A stretch of DNA of 64,000 nt from Myxococcales bacterium (GCA_023248635.1 JAHFED010000021.1:1-64000); one strand, 5' to 3'; shown: positions 9,101-18,132, counted from the stretch's first letter. Notes: a model not told the origin generated them from the sequence alone. Numbers and translations are program-made.

Positions 9101-9830
9101 ATGGCCGCACAAAGAGAAGCTGCACAACGAGCGCGAGGCCGTCGGCTTCTACCTCTCGGGCCACCCCCTCGACCGCTACGTCGACGACGCCCGCAAGTTG
9201 GGAGCGGTGCCGACGTCGGAGCTGGTCACCTTGCGTCACAACAGCGAGGTCGCGGTCACCGGCATCGTTGCTGCCCTGAAGGAACGCAAGATGAAGACCG
9301 GCGACGGACGCTGGGCTGTGGTCACCATCGAAGACACCTTTGGCCAGGCCGAAGTGCTGTGCTTCTCGAAAGTCTACGAGGTCGCCGAAGCCCTCCTGAA
9401 AGACGGCGAGCCTGTGCTCGTCCGCGGCAAGGTGCTGATCGACGACGTCGACGACGATGGCAAACAGCTCATGCCCAAGATGCGCGCCGAGAGCGTGCAG
9501 TCGCTGGCCGCCGCCCAGATGCAACGCACGCGCTTTCTCGACGTCACCATCGACATCACGCCCAAAGATACCAGCCGCAAGCCCGCGCCCGCGCTGACCC
9601 CCAGCCCCGCCGACGACGTCGTCGACGACGCTGTGCTTGGCACCCTGGAGCGCATCTCGGCGGCCTGCCAGTCCTACAAGGGTGCCGTTCCCGCTCGCTT
9701 CAAGCTGGAGATGCCAGCCGGCTACGTCGTCGTCGTGCAGTCGGGCGAGACCTGTCGCGTGACCCCGAGCGAAGAGTTGGTGGCTGCTCTGCAGCGGGTG
9801 AAGGGCGTGGTGTCGGTGGTGCGCAGCTGA
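6126..9830 (+). CDS. dnaE: DNA polymerase III alpha subunit
   Basis: This is the catalytic subunit of the replicative polymerase, 1234 aa. The N-terminal PHP domain begins at residue 8 (HLHLHTQYS). The polymerase aspartates are in PDFDVDF at about residues 406-412. The conserved segments RPGPMDAGM and GYGFNKSHSAAYALITYQT follow. A C-terminal OB-fold region (VTGIVAALKERKMKTGDGRWAVVTIED) and a further tail complete the DnaE1 layout. I chose the ATG at 6126, with a GAGG element about 9 nt upstream, because the conserved PHP start follows at once; an in-frame start at 6090 would add 12 unlikely residues. Islands of AT-ending codons occur around 7735-7830, 8455-8590 and elsewhere although the rest is strongly GC-ending. 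Confidence 0.97.
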   Translation: MSSTDFAHLHLHTQYSFLDGAIRLKDLIKKTTELGMSSVAVTDHGNMFGALDFYQQAKAAGIKPILGMEAYVTGISGENKHTDKEKRENFHLVLLAENNAGYDNLKKLSTRAFTHGKYYYPRVDRDLLKKHSEGLIALTACLGGEVGKKAANGDRDGARDAARAFKDIFGPEHFFLEVQPNGIEKQNQVNSFLAEMAKTEGLSLAATNDCHYVTRDQHEAQNILMAIRQQLPWGDPKLHKHETDAFYIRSGEEMWGLLKQDHAAAFEQSCDIARRCKVDLQLGKHYLPPFPIPSEYPDEAGFLSELSYKGLDRRFTEIAYPVDREQYRARLQTELDCIIKMGFPGYFLIVQDFINWSKENFVRVGPGRGSGAGSLVAYALRITDLDPLPYDLLFERFLNPDRVSMPDFDVDFMQEGRGKVIDYVAQKYGRDRVGQIATYSGMNPKSAIKDVARTLGISFTEINELTKPIPPIFEGKKLDFETALSYAPQLKKLAETDPKFKQVIDVARTLEGLFRQAGMHAGGVVIGEKDLVEYVPCFSGNNGEYVTQFDKDKVEAAGLVKFDFLGLKTLDVIESCERLVNARIERENQLATRPEGIAERQLAALKHPHALRIADRKDGDTIPPLIVDVLHLDEDKVYKLIASGDTLGVFQVESSGMRDMCRRLKPTCFEDVVAGVALYRPGPMDAGMLDEFIERKHGRRKVTYPHPLLESVLQPTYGTIVYQEQVMKSAQVLAGYSLGGADLLRRAMGKKAQYEMDKQRAIFAAGCEKNGIPTQQATEIFNTIDKFAGYGFNKSHSAAYALITYQTAYLKCFYPIEFMAALLTTEVSSTENVVKYIQEARSHGIEVLPPDVNVSEISFSVDYVVDDALRLRRKNKGTVYGRIRFGLSAVKGMGDAALEAVLETRRRVGRFQSLYHFLEELPAGKVNRKVLEVLIKSGSLDSLGRPRNTLHASIDDALSVADANRADAASAQFSLFGAATTKRAEVYKDVVEWPHKEKLHNEREAVGFYLSGHPLDRYVDDARKLGAVPTSELVTLRHNSEVAVTGIVAALKERKMKTGDGRWAVVTIEDTFGQAEVLCFSKVYEVAEALLKDGEPVLVRGKVLIDDVDDDGKQLMPKMRAESVQSLAAAQMQRTRFLDVTIDITPKDTSRKPAPALTPSPADDVVDDAVLGTLERISAACQSYKGAVPARFKLEMPAGYVVVVQSGETCRVTPSEELVAALQRVKGVVSVVRS

Positions 9831-9998
9831 AGGCGAAAGCGGCCGCCTGACTGAGGGCAGGGAACCATCGTTTCCCCGGATGCGACTGCTCCGAGGGTGG
9901 CGACTCGGACGGTGTGCTGGGCGGCCTTGCCCCTGCCTGGCGCTGTGGCGTCGACGTCGTCGGGTCCAGGGGTGACCTGCACGTCGTCAGCGGTCTGC

Positions 9999-10027
9999 TT
10001 GCAACGCACAGGAAGCCGGGGGACAAT
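9999..10027 (+). promoter_or_regulatory. Possible sigma-70 type promoter
   Basis: TTGCAA and GACAAT are separated by exactly 17 bp, and the downstream box ends 29 bp before the lipoprotein start at 10057. The match is partial (4-5 of 6 in each box) and was found by eye in GC-rich sequence. The rest of 9831-10056 shows no gene and no clear terminator for dnaE. Confidence 0.35.
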
Positions 10028-10056
10028 CGGCCCCTGTTCGTTCATCGAGGTCGTCG

Positions 10057-13000
10057 ATGCCTGTCGTGAAAAGCCGTGTTTCTTCCCTTGTGACTCCCGT
10101 CCTCCTCCTGGTGGTGGCCGCCTGCGAGCCCCTGACGTGCCAGGGCCGCGTCGTCGACGTCGCTGGCGGGGGATTGGTGACACGGGTCGACGACATCCCC
10201 GACCTCCCGCCCAAGTGCGCGGGAGCCAACGCTCAATTCGTCGGCGACGTCGACGTCATCAACCAAGCCCAGCTCGACACCCTGCTCGGCTGCACGACCG
10301 TTCAGGGATCGATCATCATCCACGACAGCACCGACATCACCAACATGGGGGCGTTGGTCACGCTGCAGTCCATCAACAACGGCTACTTCCTGGCCTTCAA
10401 CAACGCCGCCCTGACAGACATCCAGCTGCCGGTGCTGCTCACCGTCGACGATGGCTTTGCCGCCATCGAGAACCCCGAGCTGTTGACCGTCAACCTGCCA
10501 GCCGTGACCTCGCTCGAAGGCGACCTCACCATGCGCAACAACCCCAAGCAGACCCAGATCGCGGTCCCCAACGTCGAGATCATCAAGACCGCCATCATCG
10601 TCATCGAGGGCGTCGCCAAGAACGTCTCCTTCGGCAACGTCATCCTGGGCGACCTGCCGAGCCTCACCAGCCTCGACGGCAGCTTTGAAACCTTGGAAAC
10701 CATCGAAGGGGCGCTCGAGGTCTACAACACCGGCCTCACCAACTTCGCCGGGCTCGAGAACCTGGAGCAGATCCTCAACCAGGGTGGGCTCGCGCAACCC
10801 CGCACTCAGTTCCGCTTCGACAAGCTGAATCCGGGCCTGGCCATCGGCATCGACTTCGACGACGAATTCAACATCGTCCCCGCCGGCAATCCCGCCCTGG
10901 TGAACTTCGCGGGCCTCGAGTCCCTCGACGTCATCGTCGGCGACGTCGTCGTCGGCTTCAATCCCGAGCTGGTGAATTTTACCGGCCTCGATGACATCAA
11001 GATCGTGCAGGGTCCCGTCGTCGGTGGCGTGCAACAGAAGGGCAATCTCTTCGTGATGGAGAACGCCAAGCTCACCAGCTTCTTGGGGCTCGAGGGCGAC
11101 GACAATGGCGACAACGACGACGATGGGCTGGGGGTCATCAACGGCAACGCCTTCATTGGCTTGTATTTCAACCGTTTCGGCAAGCCCATCGCCGGCGGCA
11201 ACGACGCCCTCGTCGACCTCGACGGCCTGCAGTCGCTCATCACCATCAACGGCGACCTGGTGCTGGCCTTCGCCCCCGCCATGGAGAGCCTCAATGGTCT
11301 CGACAGCCTGGTCACCCTCGCCGGCGACCTGACCTTCCTGGGCACGAACCTCGACAACCACAAGGGCGCGCTGGTCCTCACCACCATCGGCGGCGATCTG
11401 AACTTCGGCCAACTGCTCCGCCAAGACGGCCAACCCTTCAATCCCGACGAGGAGATCGACGAGAACAAGCTCACCGACGTCTTCGACAAGGCGACGACCA
11501 TTTCCACGGGGGTGATCTTCGACCCCGCCCTCGGCCAAAACGGCTTTGACCAGCTGACGACGATCAACGGCAACCTCATCGTGGCCTTCTCCAACATCAA
11601 CGATCTGCAGATGAGCGACGACGACGGCCCCGCCAACGACGGCGTCGACGCCGCCAACCTCACCACGGTGAACGGCAGCTTGATCCTCTACGGCAACGCG
11701 GCGCCCGACACCCTGCAGGGCGTCGAGACCCTGAACGCCCTGGGCGGCCTCGTCGTCAACTTCGCCATCGACGCCTTCGGTGAGCTGCAGCCCTTCGACA
11801 ACGACGGCTTCAACGACTTCAGCGACCTCGACACCGCCCTGGGCACCGGCGGGCTGATCATCGGCTTCGACGACGACATCAACGACGCCGCCTTCGCCAC
11901 GCTGCCAGACTTTGGCGACATCGCCGGCGACGTCGTCTTGGCTTCGGTGGACAACGCGGCCAACCGTGGTCCGGCGAACCTCGGCGCGCTGAACGTCACC
12001 AACATTGGCGGCGACCTGGTCGTTTGCGCCATCAAGAACGGCGACGACGCCCCCATCGAAGGCGACCTCGACAACCTCACGGCGCTCAACCTGAACGCGA
12101 CCAACAACGTGGCCGGCGACGTCATCGTGGCCTTCTGCTCTCAGCTGACCAACACCGACATGACCGTGGTGAACATCGGCGGTTCCCTCGAGCTCACCGG
12201 CTTGCCGGTGGTCGTGAACATCGCGAATCTGGATACGCTCACCACAGTGGGCGAGCTCTTGGTGCATGATTTGCCGCTGCTGACGAACATCGACCTGTCA
12301 GGATTGACCGACGTGCAAAGAAGGCTCTCAGGTGGTCAGCCCACCAGCGGCAATCTGGAGCTCGTCAACAACCCGGCCCTGGTCGACTTCGACTTCAGCC
12401 TCAACCAGGTGGCCGGCACACTGCGGTTGGTCGACCTGCCGGACCTGGTCGACGTCGACGGCCTCACCGGCATCAACGCCGTCGGCGGCGACCTCGAGAT
12501 CATCGATTGTGAGACCGTCAACAACACCGCGGGTCTCAACAACCTCAACAACGTCGACGGCAAGCTCACGCTTCGTCGGCTCAACAGCATCAGCAATGTG
12601 AACCAATTGGCCGGCGCCAATGATCTGAATTTTGACCTGCTCGCATCGGTCGGCAGCATCGAAATCACCCAGATGAACGACCTCAACGATCTGGCGGGCC
12701 TCGAAACGCTGACCACCGTCGACGACACCATCTCGATCAACGCCAACCCCAACCTCATCACCCTCTTCGGGTTGCAGGGCATCACGCGCATCGGCCGCAA
12801 GTTGACCATCGCCGACAACCCGCTGCTCACCACACCCTTCTTCGACGACGACGATCAGGATCGCGTGGTGGACTTCGACGACAACGACGGCAACGCCGGT
12901 GAGCCCGAAGACCCCGATGGCACCGATGAGTCCGGCCTGGTGTCTGAAGGACGCACGGGCGCCTTGCTCTCCATCGGCGATCCCCTGGCGCAAGACGAAG

Positions 13001-13251
13001 ACGAGCTGGGCGGTCAACGCGGGGTCATCGAGCTGCGCAACAACCCCCTCCTCGACGAGCCGGCGTTCCTCACCGCCGTGCGCGACGGCCTGCAAGACAA
13101 CTACGAAGGCCTCACGCTCACGTGCGGCAACGAGGGATCGGTCGACCTGATCGACGCCGTGGCCCGGACCTTCGCCGCCGCCTCCTGTGCCAACGTCCAA
13201 GGCGACCTCCCCTTCAGCGGCGCGGAGGGCGGCGAGGGCGAAGGCGAGTAG
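10057..13251 (+). CDS. Giant receptor-L-domain / LRR-like lipoprotein
   Basis: This 1064-aa protein is probably outer-surface anchored. Residues 1-22 are a lipoprotein signal peptide with the lipobox VAAC, so Cys23 would be lipidated. The body is a long solenoid of about 25-residue repeats of the type G-DL-(hydrophobic)-N-L-(N/D)-L-GLE-L-T-I, resembling the receptor L domain and leucine-rich repeats. Such domains bind proteins or glycans, and here the ligand is unknown. Asp-rich inserts with D-x-D-x-D spacing (for example around 11100-11130 and 12840-12900) could bind calcium. The protein ends in GAEGGEGEGE, a Gly-Glu tract that also occurs in the HExxH lipoprotein at 27745-28863. It stands alone, convergent with the next operon. 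A possible promoter lies at 9999-10027. Confidence 0.85.
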   Translation: MPVVKSRVSSLVTPVLLLVVAACEPLTCQGRVVDVAGGGLVTRVDDIPDLPPKCAGANAQFVGDVDVINQAQLDTLLGCTTVQGSIIIHDSTDITNMGALVTLQSINNGYFLAFNNAALTDIQLPVLLTVDDGFAAIENPELLTVNLPAVTSLEGDLTMRNNPKQTQIAVPNVEIIKTAIIVIEGVAKNVSFGNVILGDLPSLTSLDGSFETLETIEGALEVYNTGLTNFAGLENLEQILNQGGLAQPRTQFRFDKLNPGLAIGIDFDDEFNIVPAGNPALVNFAGLESLDVIVGDVVVGFNPELVNFTGLDDIKIVQGPVVGGVQQKGNLFVMENAKLTSFLGLEGDDNGDNDDDGLGVINGNAFIGLYFNRFGKPIAGGNDALVDLDGLQSLITINGDLVLAFAPAMESLNGLDSLVTLAGDLTFLGTNLDNHKGALVLTTIGGDLNFGQLLRQDGQPFNPDEEIDENKLTDVFDKATTISTGVIFDPALGQNGFDQLTTINGNLIVAFSNINDLQMSDDDGPANDGVDAANLTTVNGSLILYGNAAPDTLQGVETLNALGGLVVNFAIDAFGELQPFDNDGFNDFSDLDTALGTGGLIIGFDDDINDAAFATLPDFGDIAGDVVLASVDNAANRGPANLGALNVTNIGGDLVVCAIKNGDDAPIEGDLDNLTALNLNATNNVAGDVIVAFCSQLTNTDMTVVNIGGSLELTGLPVVVNIANLDTLTTVGELLVHDLPLLTNIDLSGLTDVQRRLSGGQPTSGNLELVNNPALVDFDFSLNQVAGTLRLVDLPDLVDVDGLTGINAVGGDLEIIDCETVNNTAGLNNLNNVDGKLTLRRLNSISNVNQLAGANDLNFDLLASVGSIEITQMNDLNDLAGLETLTTVDDTISINANPNLITLFGLQGITRIGRKLTIADNPLLTTPFFDDDDQDRVVDFDDNDGNAGEPEDPDGTDESGLVSEGRTGALLSIGDPLAQDEDELGGQRGVIELRNNPLLDEPAFLTAVRDGLQDNYEGLTLTCGNEGSVDLIDAVARTFAAASCANVQGDLPFSGAEGGEGEGE

Positions 13252-13562
13252 GCGCCCTCGCAAGCCGACGACCTCCAACGCTCCGGTTCTCCACCCTGAT
13301 CCCGCGTCCGCTTGATGTTCGACCGCGTTCCGAGATGGGAAAGACGCGGGATGATGCGCGTGAAGCGCGCCCGCGGAACGCGGAGTTGGTGGGGGGCCCC
13401 GCGTCCGGCTCCGCCGGCGCGGGGGTCTGCACCAGACCTCCCAGAAGAGCATCCCCGACGTCGATGAACGAGACCGCTCCGCGGTCGAAGTTCAGCGAGA
13501 TCGGGGATGAGACGTCGACGTCGGTTGGTGGGGTCATCGGGCGGGCGCGGCAGGTCAGCGCG
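13252..13562. other. Convergent intergenic region with strong hairpin
   Basis: This 311-bp gap separates two convergent genes. At 13397-13424, CCCCGCG and CGCGGGG arms enclose a second stem (CCGGC/GCCGG) with only a 3-nt loop. It is a very stable structure that may end transcripts from either side although no T-run follows. A looser inverted pair, CATCCCCG (13449-13456) and CGGGGATG (13503-13510), lies to its right. A leftward frame (about 13540 to 13214) is open but overlaps the preceding gene and matches nothing I know, so I do not call it. Confidence 0.5.
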
Positions 13563-14294
13563 TCACGCCTCGGGGCCAGCGTTGCTCTGCGGTGGCTCGA
13601 GCTTGGGCTGATCGGGGGCCGGCGGTTCCGCGCGCATGGATCGCCAGAGCTCGCGCGGCCAGGCGAAGACGCCAATGTCGCGGTTCTCGGCGGCCAGCAC
13701 CACGCGGTGCGGAATGTCGACCAACAAGGTCAAGGCGACGAGGGCGCACAAGCCAGCGCCCACCAGCGAGCCGCTGACGACGAGCAGCAGCTCGGCGGCG
13801 ACGACGAGGAGGAGCAGCATCCACTCAAAGACCAGGGAGCTCATCTGGCTGCCGCCGGGGAGCAGCCCGTGTTCTTTCAGCTGCTTCTTGGTGTCCTCAG
13901 GCAACAGGCCCAAGACGGGTACGGCCGGCAAGAGCACGAGCAACACCAGGGCGCGGACGAAGAGATGCAGGCGCTCGACCCGATGGTGGTGCACGCGATC
14001 TGGGTCGTAGTCGACGACGGCGCCTTCGCGTTCGTAGGGCCCCGGCTGCCAGGGCTCGCAGCGATACACGTGCTGCCGCCCCTCGAGCGTGTAGGTGCGG
14101 ATCACGAAGCGCACGCCGTCGACGACGAGCAAACAGGGGCGGTGCTGGCTGACCAGCACGCCGTCGATGGCGGTCGCGGAGTAGACCACCAGCCCGCCGT
14201 CGTCGCCGTAGACGAGCTGATCGCCCTTGTCGCCGATCAAGCGGCCGGCCGCGTTGCTGCGCTTGGCGCCGACGATGACCGGAAGCTCGCTCAC
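13563..14294 (-). CDS. Unknown membrane protein, third gene of coupled operon
   Basis: This 243-aa protein of unknown function has a hydrophilic N-terminal half of about 130 residues with beta-rich texture (LVYGDDGGLVVYS, RFVIRTYTLEGRQHVYRCE). Two hydrophobic regions follow, at about residues 130-155 (ALVLLVLLPAVPVLGLL) and 175-215 (MLLLLVVAAELLLVVSG and beyond). The start is a GTG that overlaps the stop of the upstream methyltransferase by 4 nt (GTGA). This fits the identical overlap one gene earlier and the protein-like sequence from that point. An in-frame upstream start would run inside the methyltransferase gene and is rejected. Confidence 0.75.
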   Translation of the reverse strand: MSELPVIVGAKRSNAAGRLIGDKGDQLVYGDDGGLVVYSATAIDGVLVSQHRPCLLVVDGVRFVIRTYTLEGRQHVYRCEPWQPGPYEREGAVVDYDPDRVHHHRVERLHLFVRALVLLVLLPAVPVLGLLPEDTKKQLKEHGLLPGGSQMSSLVFEWMLLLLVVAAELLLVVSGSLVGAGLCALVALTLLVDIPHRVVLAAENRDIGVFAWPRELWRSMRAEPPAPDQPKLEPPQSNAGPEA

Positions 14295-15103
14295 GCTTTT
14301 GACCCCTGGGCGGCATGGGCCGCCGAATCCATCGGCGCTCCGGCCCCCGGCCCCAAAGCTGCATCCTGCGGCCTGCGCGCTGAGCGAAGCGCGTGACCCT
14401 GCCACATGCCCTGCCGGGTCGGCAGCTGTCCCATCTTGAGGGTGAAGCCTTTGCCCAACCCCACCGGCCCGACGCCCTCGCTCGCCTGCAGTGACAGGCC
14501 GTTGACGTCGAGGATCTGCTTCAGACGCCCGGGGGACAGGAAGGTCGCCGGGTCGTGGGTCCCCTTGTGGATGAAACCCAAGAGGTCCTCGCCGAGGGTG
14601 ATCAAGATCAGGCGGGCGAGCCAGGTGTCGTTGATGGTGGAGAACCACAGCACGCCACCTGGTCGCAGCACCCGGGCCATCTCTCGCACCGCCGCAGCCG
14701 CTCCGCCCACCGCGAGCGGGAGGTGCACCAGCACATCGGTGCAGACGGCGACGTCGACGCTGGCATCGCGCAGGGGGAGTTGCAGGGCCGACGCCTGGGC
14801 CAAGGCGGTCCTGGCCATCCCATGCGCGCGTCCGGCCAACAGAGCCTGACGGGCAACGTCAACGCCGATGACCTCGGCCCCGCGCTCGCCCAGCAGCTCG
14901 GCCACGTAGCCGCCGCCGACGCCGACGTCGACGACGACCTTGGCGCGGACGTCGATGCCATGTCGATCGAGATAGGCCGCCCGCGCCGGCACCATGGCGT
15001 GCAGCGGCTGGAAGAAGGGATCGCGCGCATCCCACCAGGCGCTCGCCCGTTCGTCATAGATGTCGATGACGTTGGTTCGAGCCGGCGCGCGAAAGCGGAT
15101 CAC
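14291..15103 (-). CDS. SAM-dependent methyltransferase, UbiG-like
   Basis: This 270-aa class I methyltransferase has motif I VVVDVGVGGGYVAE at about residues 57-69. An acidic residue follows the next strand (VIGVDVA), a motif II-like segment is ASVDVAVCTDVLVHLP, and motif III is LRPGGVLWFSTI. Order and wording resemble UbiG/Coq3-type O-methyltransferases, which use S-adenosylmethionine to methylate polyprenyl-quinone precursors, but the substrate cannot be read from sequence. The GTG start at 15103 overlaps the upstream membrane-protein stop by 4 nt, and the stop overlaps the downstream GTG in the same way. Its two partners are membrane proteins, which fits a lipid-soluble substrate; this is inference. 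Confidence 0.85.
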   Translation of the reverse strand: MIRFRAPARTNVIDIYDERASAWWDARDPFFQPLHAMVPARAAYLDRHGIDVRAKVVVDVGVGGGYVAELLGERGAEVIGVDVARQALLAGRAHGMARTALAQASALQLPLRDASVDVAVCTDVLVHLPLAVGGAAAAVREMARVLRPGGVLWFSTINDTWLARLILITLGEDLLGFIHKGTHDPATFLSPGRLKQILDVNGLSLQASEGVGPVGLGKGFTLKMGQLPTRQGMWQGHALRSARRPQDAALGPGAGAPMDSAAHAAQGSKA

Positions 15104-15576
15104 GGAGACGACGTCGGCGGCGTGCGCAGCCGATCGAGCAGCCGTCCCAGCGCGTCCACGAGCGCGTTGCCCACCAGCGGCGTGGGGCTCACGAGCAACA
15201 CCATCGCCAGCGTGAAATTGTGGGGGCCGACGACGGCGGCGATGACGTTGTCGGGGGCGATCACGCTGGTCCCGATGGCGTAGCCCACCAGCTCGAGGGG
15301 AATGAAGGCCAGCACCGACCAACGCCAACGCTCCAAGAAGGGCACGGGGCGCAAGAGCAGGGCGAGCGGCAGGACATAGCCCAGGTAACAAGGCACCACC
15401 TGCCACCAGTTCTTGAACCAGGCGATCGAGAGCGCGTGCCCCGTGGCGTTCATCGCCACGCCCAAGCCCAAAAACACCAGCAACGACAGGCCCCAAGTGC
15501 GTCGGGGCAGGAGCGCGAGCTGCGCACGGCAGAGGGTCAGCAGGCGTTCGACGGCGCTGTCATTTGAGCGGGGCAT
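15100..15576 (-). CDS. Small polytopic membrane protein, first gene of operon
   Basis: This 158-aa protein has about four transmembrane segments: LSLLVFLGLGVAMNATG, VPCYLGYVLPLALLL, WSVLAFIPLELVGYAIG and FTLAMVLLVSPTPLVGN. I do not recognise the family. It starts at an ATG at 15576, is divergent from lon, and heads a three-gene operon joined by two GTGA overlaps. The conserved-looking AxPDNVIAAVVGPHNF-type loop could be functional. A role in transport or as a lipid-enzyme partner would be guesswork. Confidence 0.78.
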   Translation of the reverse strand: MPRSNDSAVERLLTLCRAQLALLPRRTWGLSLLVFLGLGVAMNATGHALSIAWFKNWWQVVPCYLGYVLPLALLLRPVPFLERWRWSVLAFIPLELVGYAIGTSVIAPDNVIAAVVGPHNFTLAMVLLVSPTPLVGNALVDALGRLLDRLRTPPTSSP

Positions 15577-15756
15577 GGGCAGACGGTACGACCCCTTTGT
15601 CGCGTTGTGTGCTGCTTGTCTGAAAACGGACTGCGGTTAGGTTTCGAAAATCAGCCTCGAGCTGCCCGGAACCAACCGACCGCGCTGTCCGCCGGTCGCG
15701 ACGACGTCGACGCTCTCCAGGCTCTCTGGCGGCGGCGGCAGTCAGGAGTGAATGTC

Positions 15757-18132
15757 ATGTCCGAAAAGACCAGCCCCGAGCTCCAGCCGCTGCCTCTCCT
15801 CCCGCTCCGAGACGGCGTGCTCTTGCCGGGCACCATCGCGACCATCCCCGTCGGGCGTCCCGCATCCGTGGCTCTCGTCAACGCCACGACCATCGGTGGC
15901 CTCGTTGCCGTCGGTGTGCAGCGTGATGCGAGCGTCACCGATCCTGGCCTCGCCGACCTCCACGAGATCGCAGTGCTCGCGCGCATCGCCAAGGTCCAGC
16001 GCATGCCCCGCGGCTACCAGGTCACCCTCGAGGGCATGGCCCGCATCCAGCTCCGAGAGCTGCAACAGACGGTCCCTCATCTGGTGGCGACGACGCAGGG
16101 TTTGCTCGAGCGCGCCGACGACGATCTCGCGGCCCGCGAGCTGCTCGAAGCCCTGCGCAGCGAGCTCGCCGAGGTAAAGGAAAACGCCAGCGGCGTCTTC
16201 GCGCGCGCCATCGATTCCATCCTCGAAGAGAAAGACCCCGGTCGCCTCGCCGACCGCGTGGCCGCCGCCATGGGCCTGCCCGTCGCCCGCGAGGTGCAGG
16301 TGCTCCTCGCCGTCGATGTCGGCGCCCGCATCGAAGAAGTGCTCAAGCTCGTCGTCGAGCAACGCACCGCCGGCGAAGTGCGCCAGAAGATCGACACCGA
16401 GGTGCGCAAGGAATTCCAGAAGGGACAAAAAGAAGCGATCCTGCGCGAGCAGATGAAGGCCATCAAGCGCGAGCTGGGCGACGACGACAAGAACGACGTC
16501 GACAAGCTCAAGGAGCGCCTCGAAAAGGCCGACCTGCCCGACGAAGTCAGAAAGGTCGCCGACCGCGAGCTCTCGCGTCTGCAAGGACAGGCCAGCGGTC
16601 CCGAGCAGGGCGTCATCCGCAATTACCTGGAGTGGATCGTCGATCTCCCTTGGAAGGTGAAGGTTGAGCAGACGGCCACCATCGATGACGTCGAAAAGAA
16701 GCTCGACGAAGACCACACCGGCCTCGACGATGTGAAGAAGCGCATCCTCGAGCAGCTGGCGGTCATTCAGATGACGGGCACCGCCAAGGCCACGATCCTG
16801 TGCCTCGCCGGCCCTCCAGGTGTAGGCAAGACCAGCCTCGGCCAATCCGTTGCCGACGCCCTCGGCCGCCCCTTTGTGCGGGTGTCGCTGGGTGGGGTGC
16901 GCGACGAAGCGGAAATCCGCGGGCACCGCCGCACCTACGTAGGCGCCATGCCCGGACGCATCGTGCATGCATTGAAGAAAGCCGGCGCAAAGAACCCTGT
17001 CTTTTTGCTGGATGAGATCGACAAGCTCGGCAAAGGTTGGGCAGGCGATCCCGAGGCGGCGTTGCTCGAGGTCCTCGATCCCGAGCAGAACAGCACTTTC
17101 ACCGACCACTACATGGAGCTGCCTTTCGATCTCTCTGAGGTGCTGTTCATTTGTACTGTGAACGACCTCTCACAGTTGGCCCCGCCGCTGCGTGATCGGC
17201 TCGAGATCATCGACATCGAGGGGTACACGCTGCGCGAGAAGCTCGCGATCGCCAAAGACCACCTCATCCCGCGCAAGCTGAAAGAACATGGGCTCTTGGA
17301 AGATCAGCTCGCCGTCAGCGACGACGTCTTGGAGGCCATCATCGCCGGTTGGACCCGCGAGGCCGGCGTGCGTCAGCTGCACAGAGAGATCACCAGGCTC
17401 TGCCGTCAGGTCGCGCTGCAGGTGGCCCGATCGACGGACAAGAAGGCCGCCAGCCTCGTCGTCGACAGCGTCGACAAGCTGAAGGACCTCATCGGCAAGC
17501 AGAAGCACTTCGACGAACGCAGCGAGCGCACCACCCTCCCCGGCGTCGCCGTGGGTCTGGCCTGGACGCCCGTCGGCGGCGACATCCTCTTCATCGAGTC
17601 GAGCCGCATGCCGGGCAAGGGGGCGGTGACGCTCACCGGACAGCTTGGCGACGTGATGAAGGAGTCGGCGACGGCGGCCATGACCTACGTGCGCAGCAAC
17701 GCCGTCGAGCTCGGGGTCGATCCCCGCTTCCTCGCCGAGAGTGACGTGCACGTGCACATTCCGGCCGGAGGGACGCCCAAAGACGGGCCGTCGGCGGGTG
17801 TCACCATGTTCACGGCGTTGGTTTCCCTGCTCACGGGTCGCAAGGTGAAGCCCGATCTGGCGATGACCGGCGAGGCGACGTTGCGCGGCAAGGTGCTGCC
17901 TGTCGGCGGCATCAAGTCGAAGCTCCTCGCCGCCCATCGCGCAGGCATCACCACAGTGCTGCTGCCCGCGCAGAACGCCCGGGACCTCGACGATTTGCCC
18001 GGCGACGTGCGCGCCAAGCTTACCATCCACCTCGTCACCGACATGCGCGAGGTACTCGAATTGGCGTTGGAAAAAGACGTGGCCACCCTCGCCACCACGG
18101 CCACACCAGCCGCAGGGGGCGCGCACGCGTAG
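15757..18132 (+). CDS. lon: ATP-dependent protease Lon
   Basis: This 791-aa Lon family protease unfolds and degrades misfolded and regulatory proteins in the cytoplasm. Its order is the N-terminal LAN domain (LPLLPLRDGVLLPG near residue 10), a coiled middle region, the AAA+ domain with Walker A GPPGVGKT at about 351-358 and Walker B FLLDEID at about 414-420, and the protease domain. The Ser-Lys dyad is in PKDGPSAG (Ser about 679) and GGIKSK (Lys about 720). The ATG at 15757 was chosen because AGGAG lies 8 nt upstream; an in-frame start at 15607 would add 50 residues unlike Lon. In the 180-bp divergent leader, TTGTCT and TAGGTT spaced 16 bp apart (15616-15643) are a weak promoter candidate, with no clear heat-shock box. 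Confidence 0.96.
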   Translation: MSEKTSPELQPLPLLPLRDGVLLPGTIATIPVGRPASVALVNATTIGGLVAVGVQRDASVTDPGLADLHEIAVLARIAKVQRMPRGYQVTLEGMARIQLRELQQTVPHLVATTQGLLERADDDLAARELLEALRSELAEVKENASGVFARAIDSILEEKDPGRLADRVAAAMGLPVAREVQVLLAVDVGARIEEVLKLVVEQRTAGEVRQKIDTEVRKEFQKGQKEAILREQMKAIKRELGDDDKNDVDKLKERLEKADLPDEVRKVADRELSRLQGQASGPEQGVIRNYLEWIVDLPWKVKVEQTATIDDVEKKLDEDHTGLDDVKKRILEQLAVIQMTGTAKATILCLAGPPGVGKTSLGQSVADALGRPFVRVSLGGVRDEAEIRGHRRTYVGAMPGRIVHALKKAGAKNPVFLLDEIDKLGKGWAGDPEAALLEVLDPEQNSTFTDHYMELPFDLSEVLFICTVNDLSQLAPPLRDRLEIIDIEGYTLREKLAIAKDHLIPRKLKEHGLLEDQLAVSDDVLEAIIAGWTREAGVRQLHREITRLCRQVALQVARSTDKKAASLVVDSVDKLKDLIGKQKHFDERSERTTLPGVAVGLAWTPVGGDILFIESSRMPGKGAVTLTGQLGDVMKESATAAMTYVRSNAVELGVDPRFLAESDVHVHIPAGGTPKDGPSAGVTMFTALVSLLTGRKVKPDLAMTGEATLRGKVLPVGGIKSKLLAAHRAGITTVLLPAQNARDLDDLPGDVRAKLTIHLVTDMREVLELALEKDVATLATTATPAAGGAHA

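Noticed and set aside
10042-12267. 741-codon leftward open frame opposite the L-domain lipoprotein
   Set aside because: Low-complexity His/Val/Glu/Asp composition mirrors the repeated plus-strand codons; the plus strand has a signal peptide and regular repeats.
13214-13540. Leftward 108-codon frame in the 13.3-13.5 kb gap
   Set aside because: Overlaps the end of the L-domain gene, has no ribosome-binding site or recognisable family, and half of it is Arg/Ser/Pro-rich; too weak to call.
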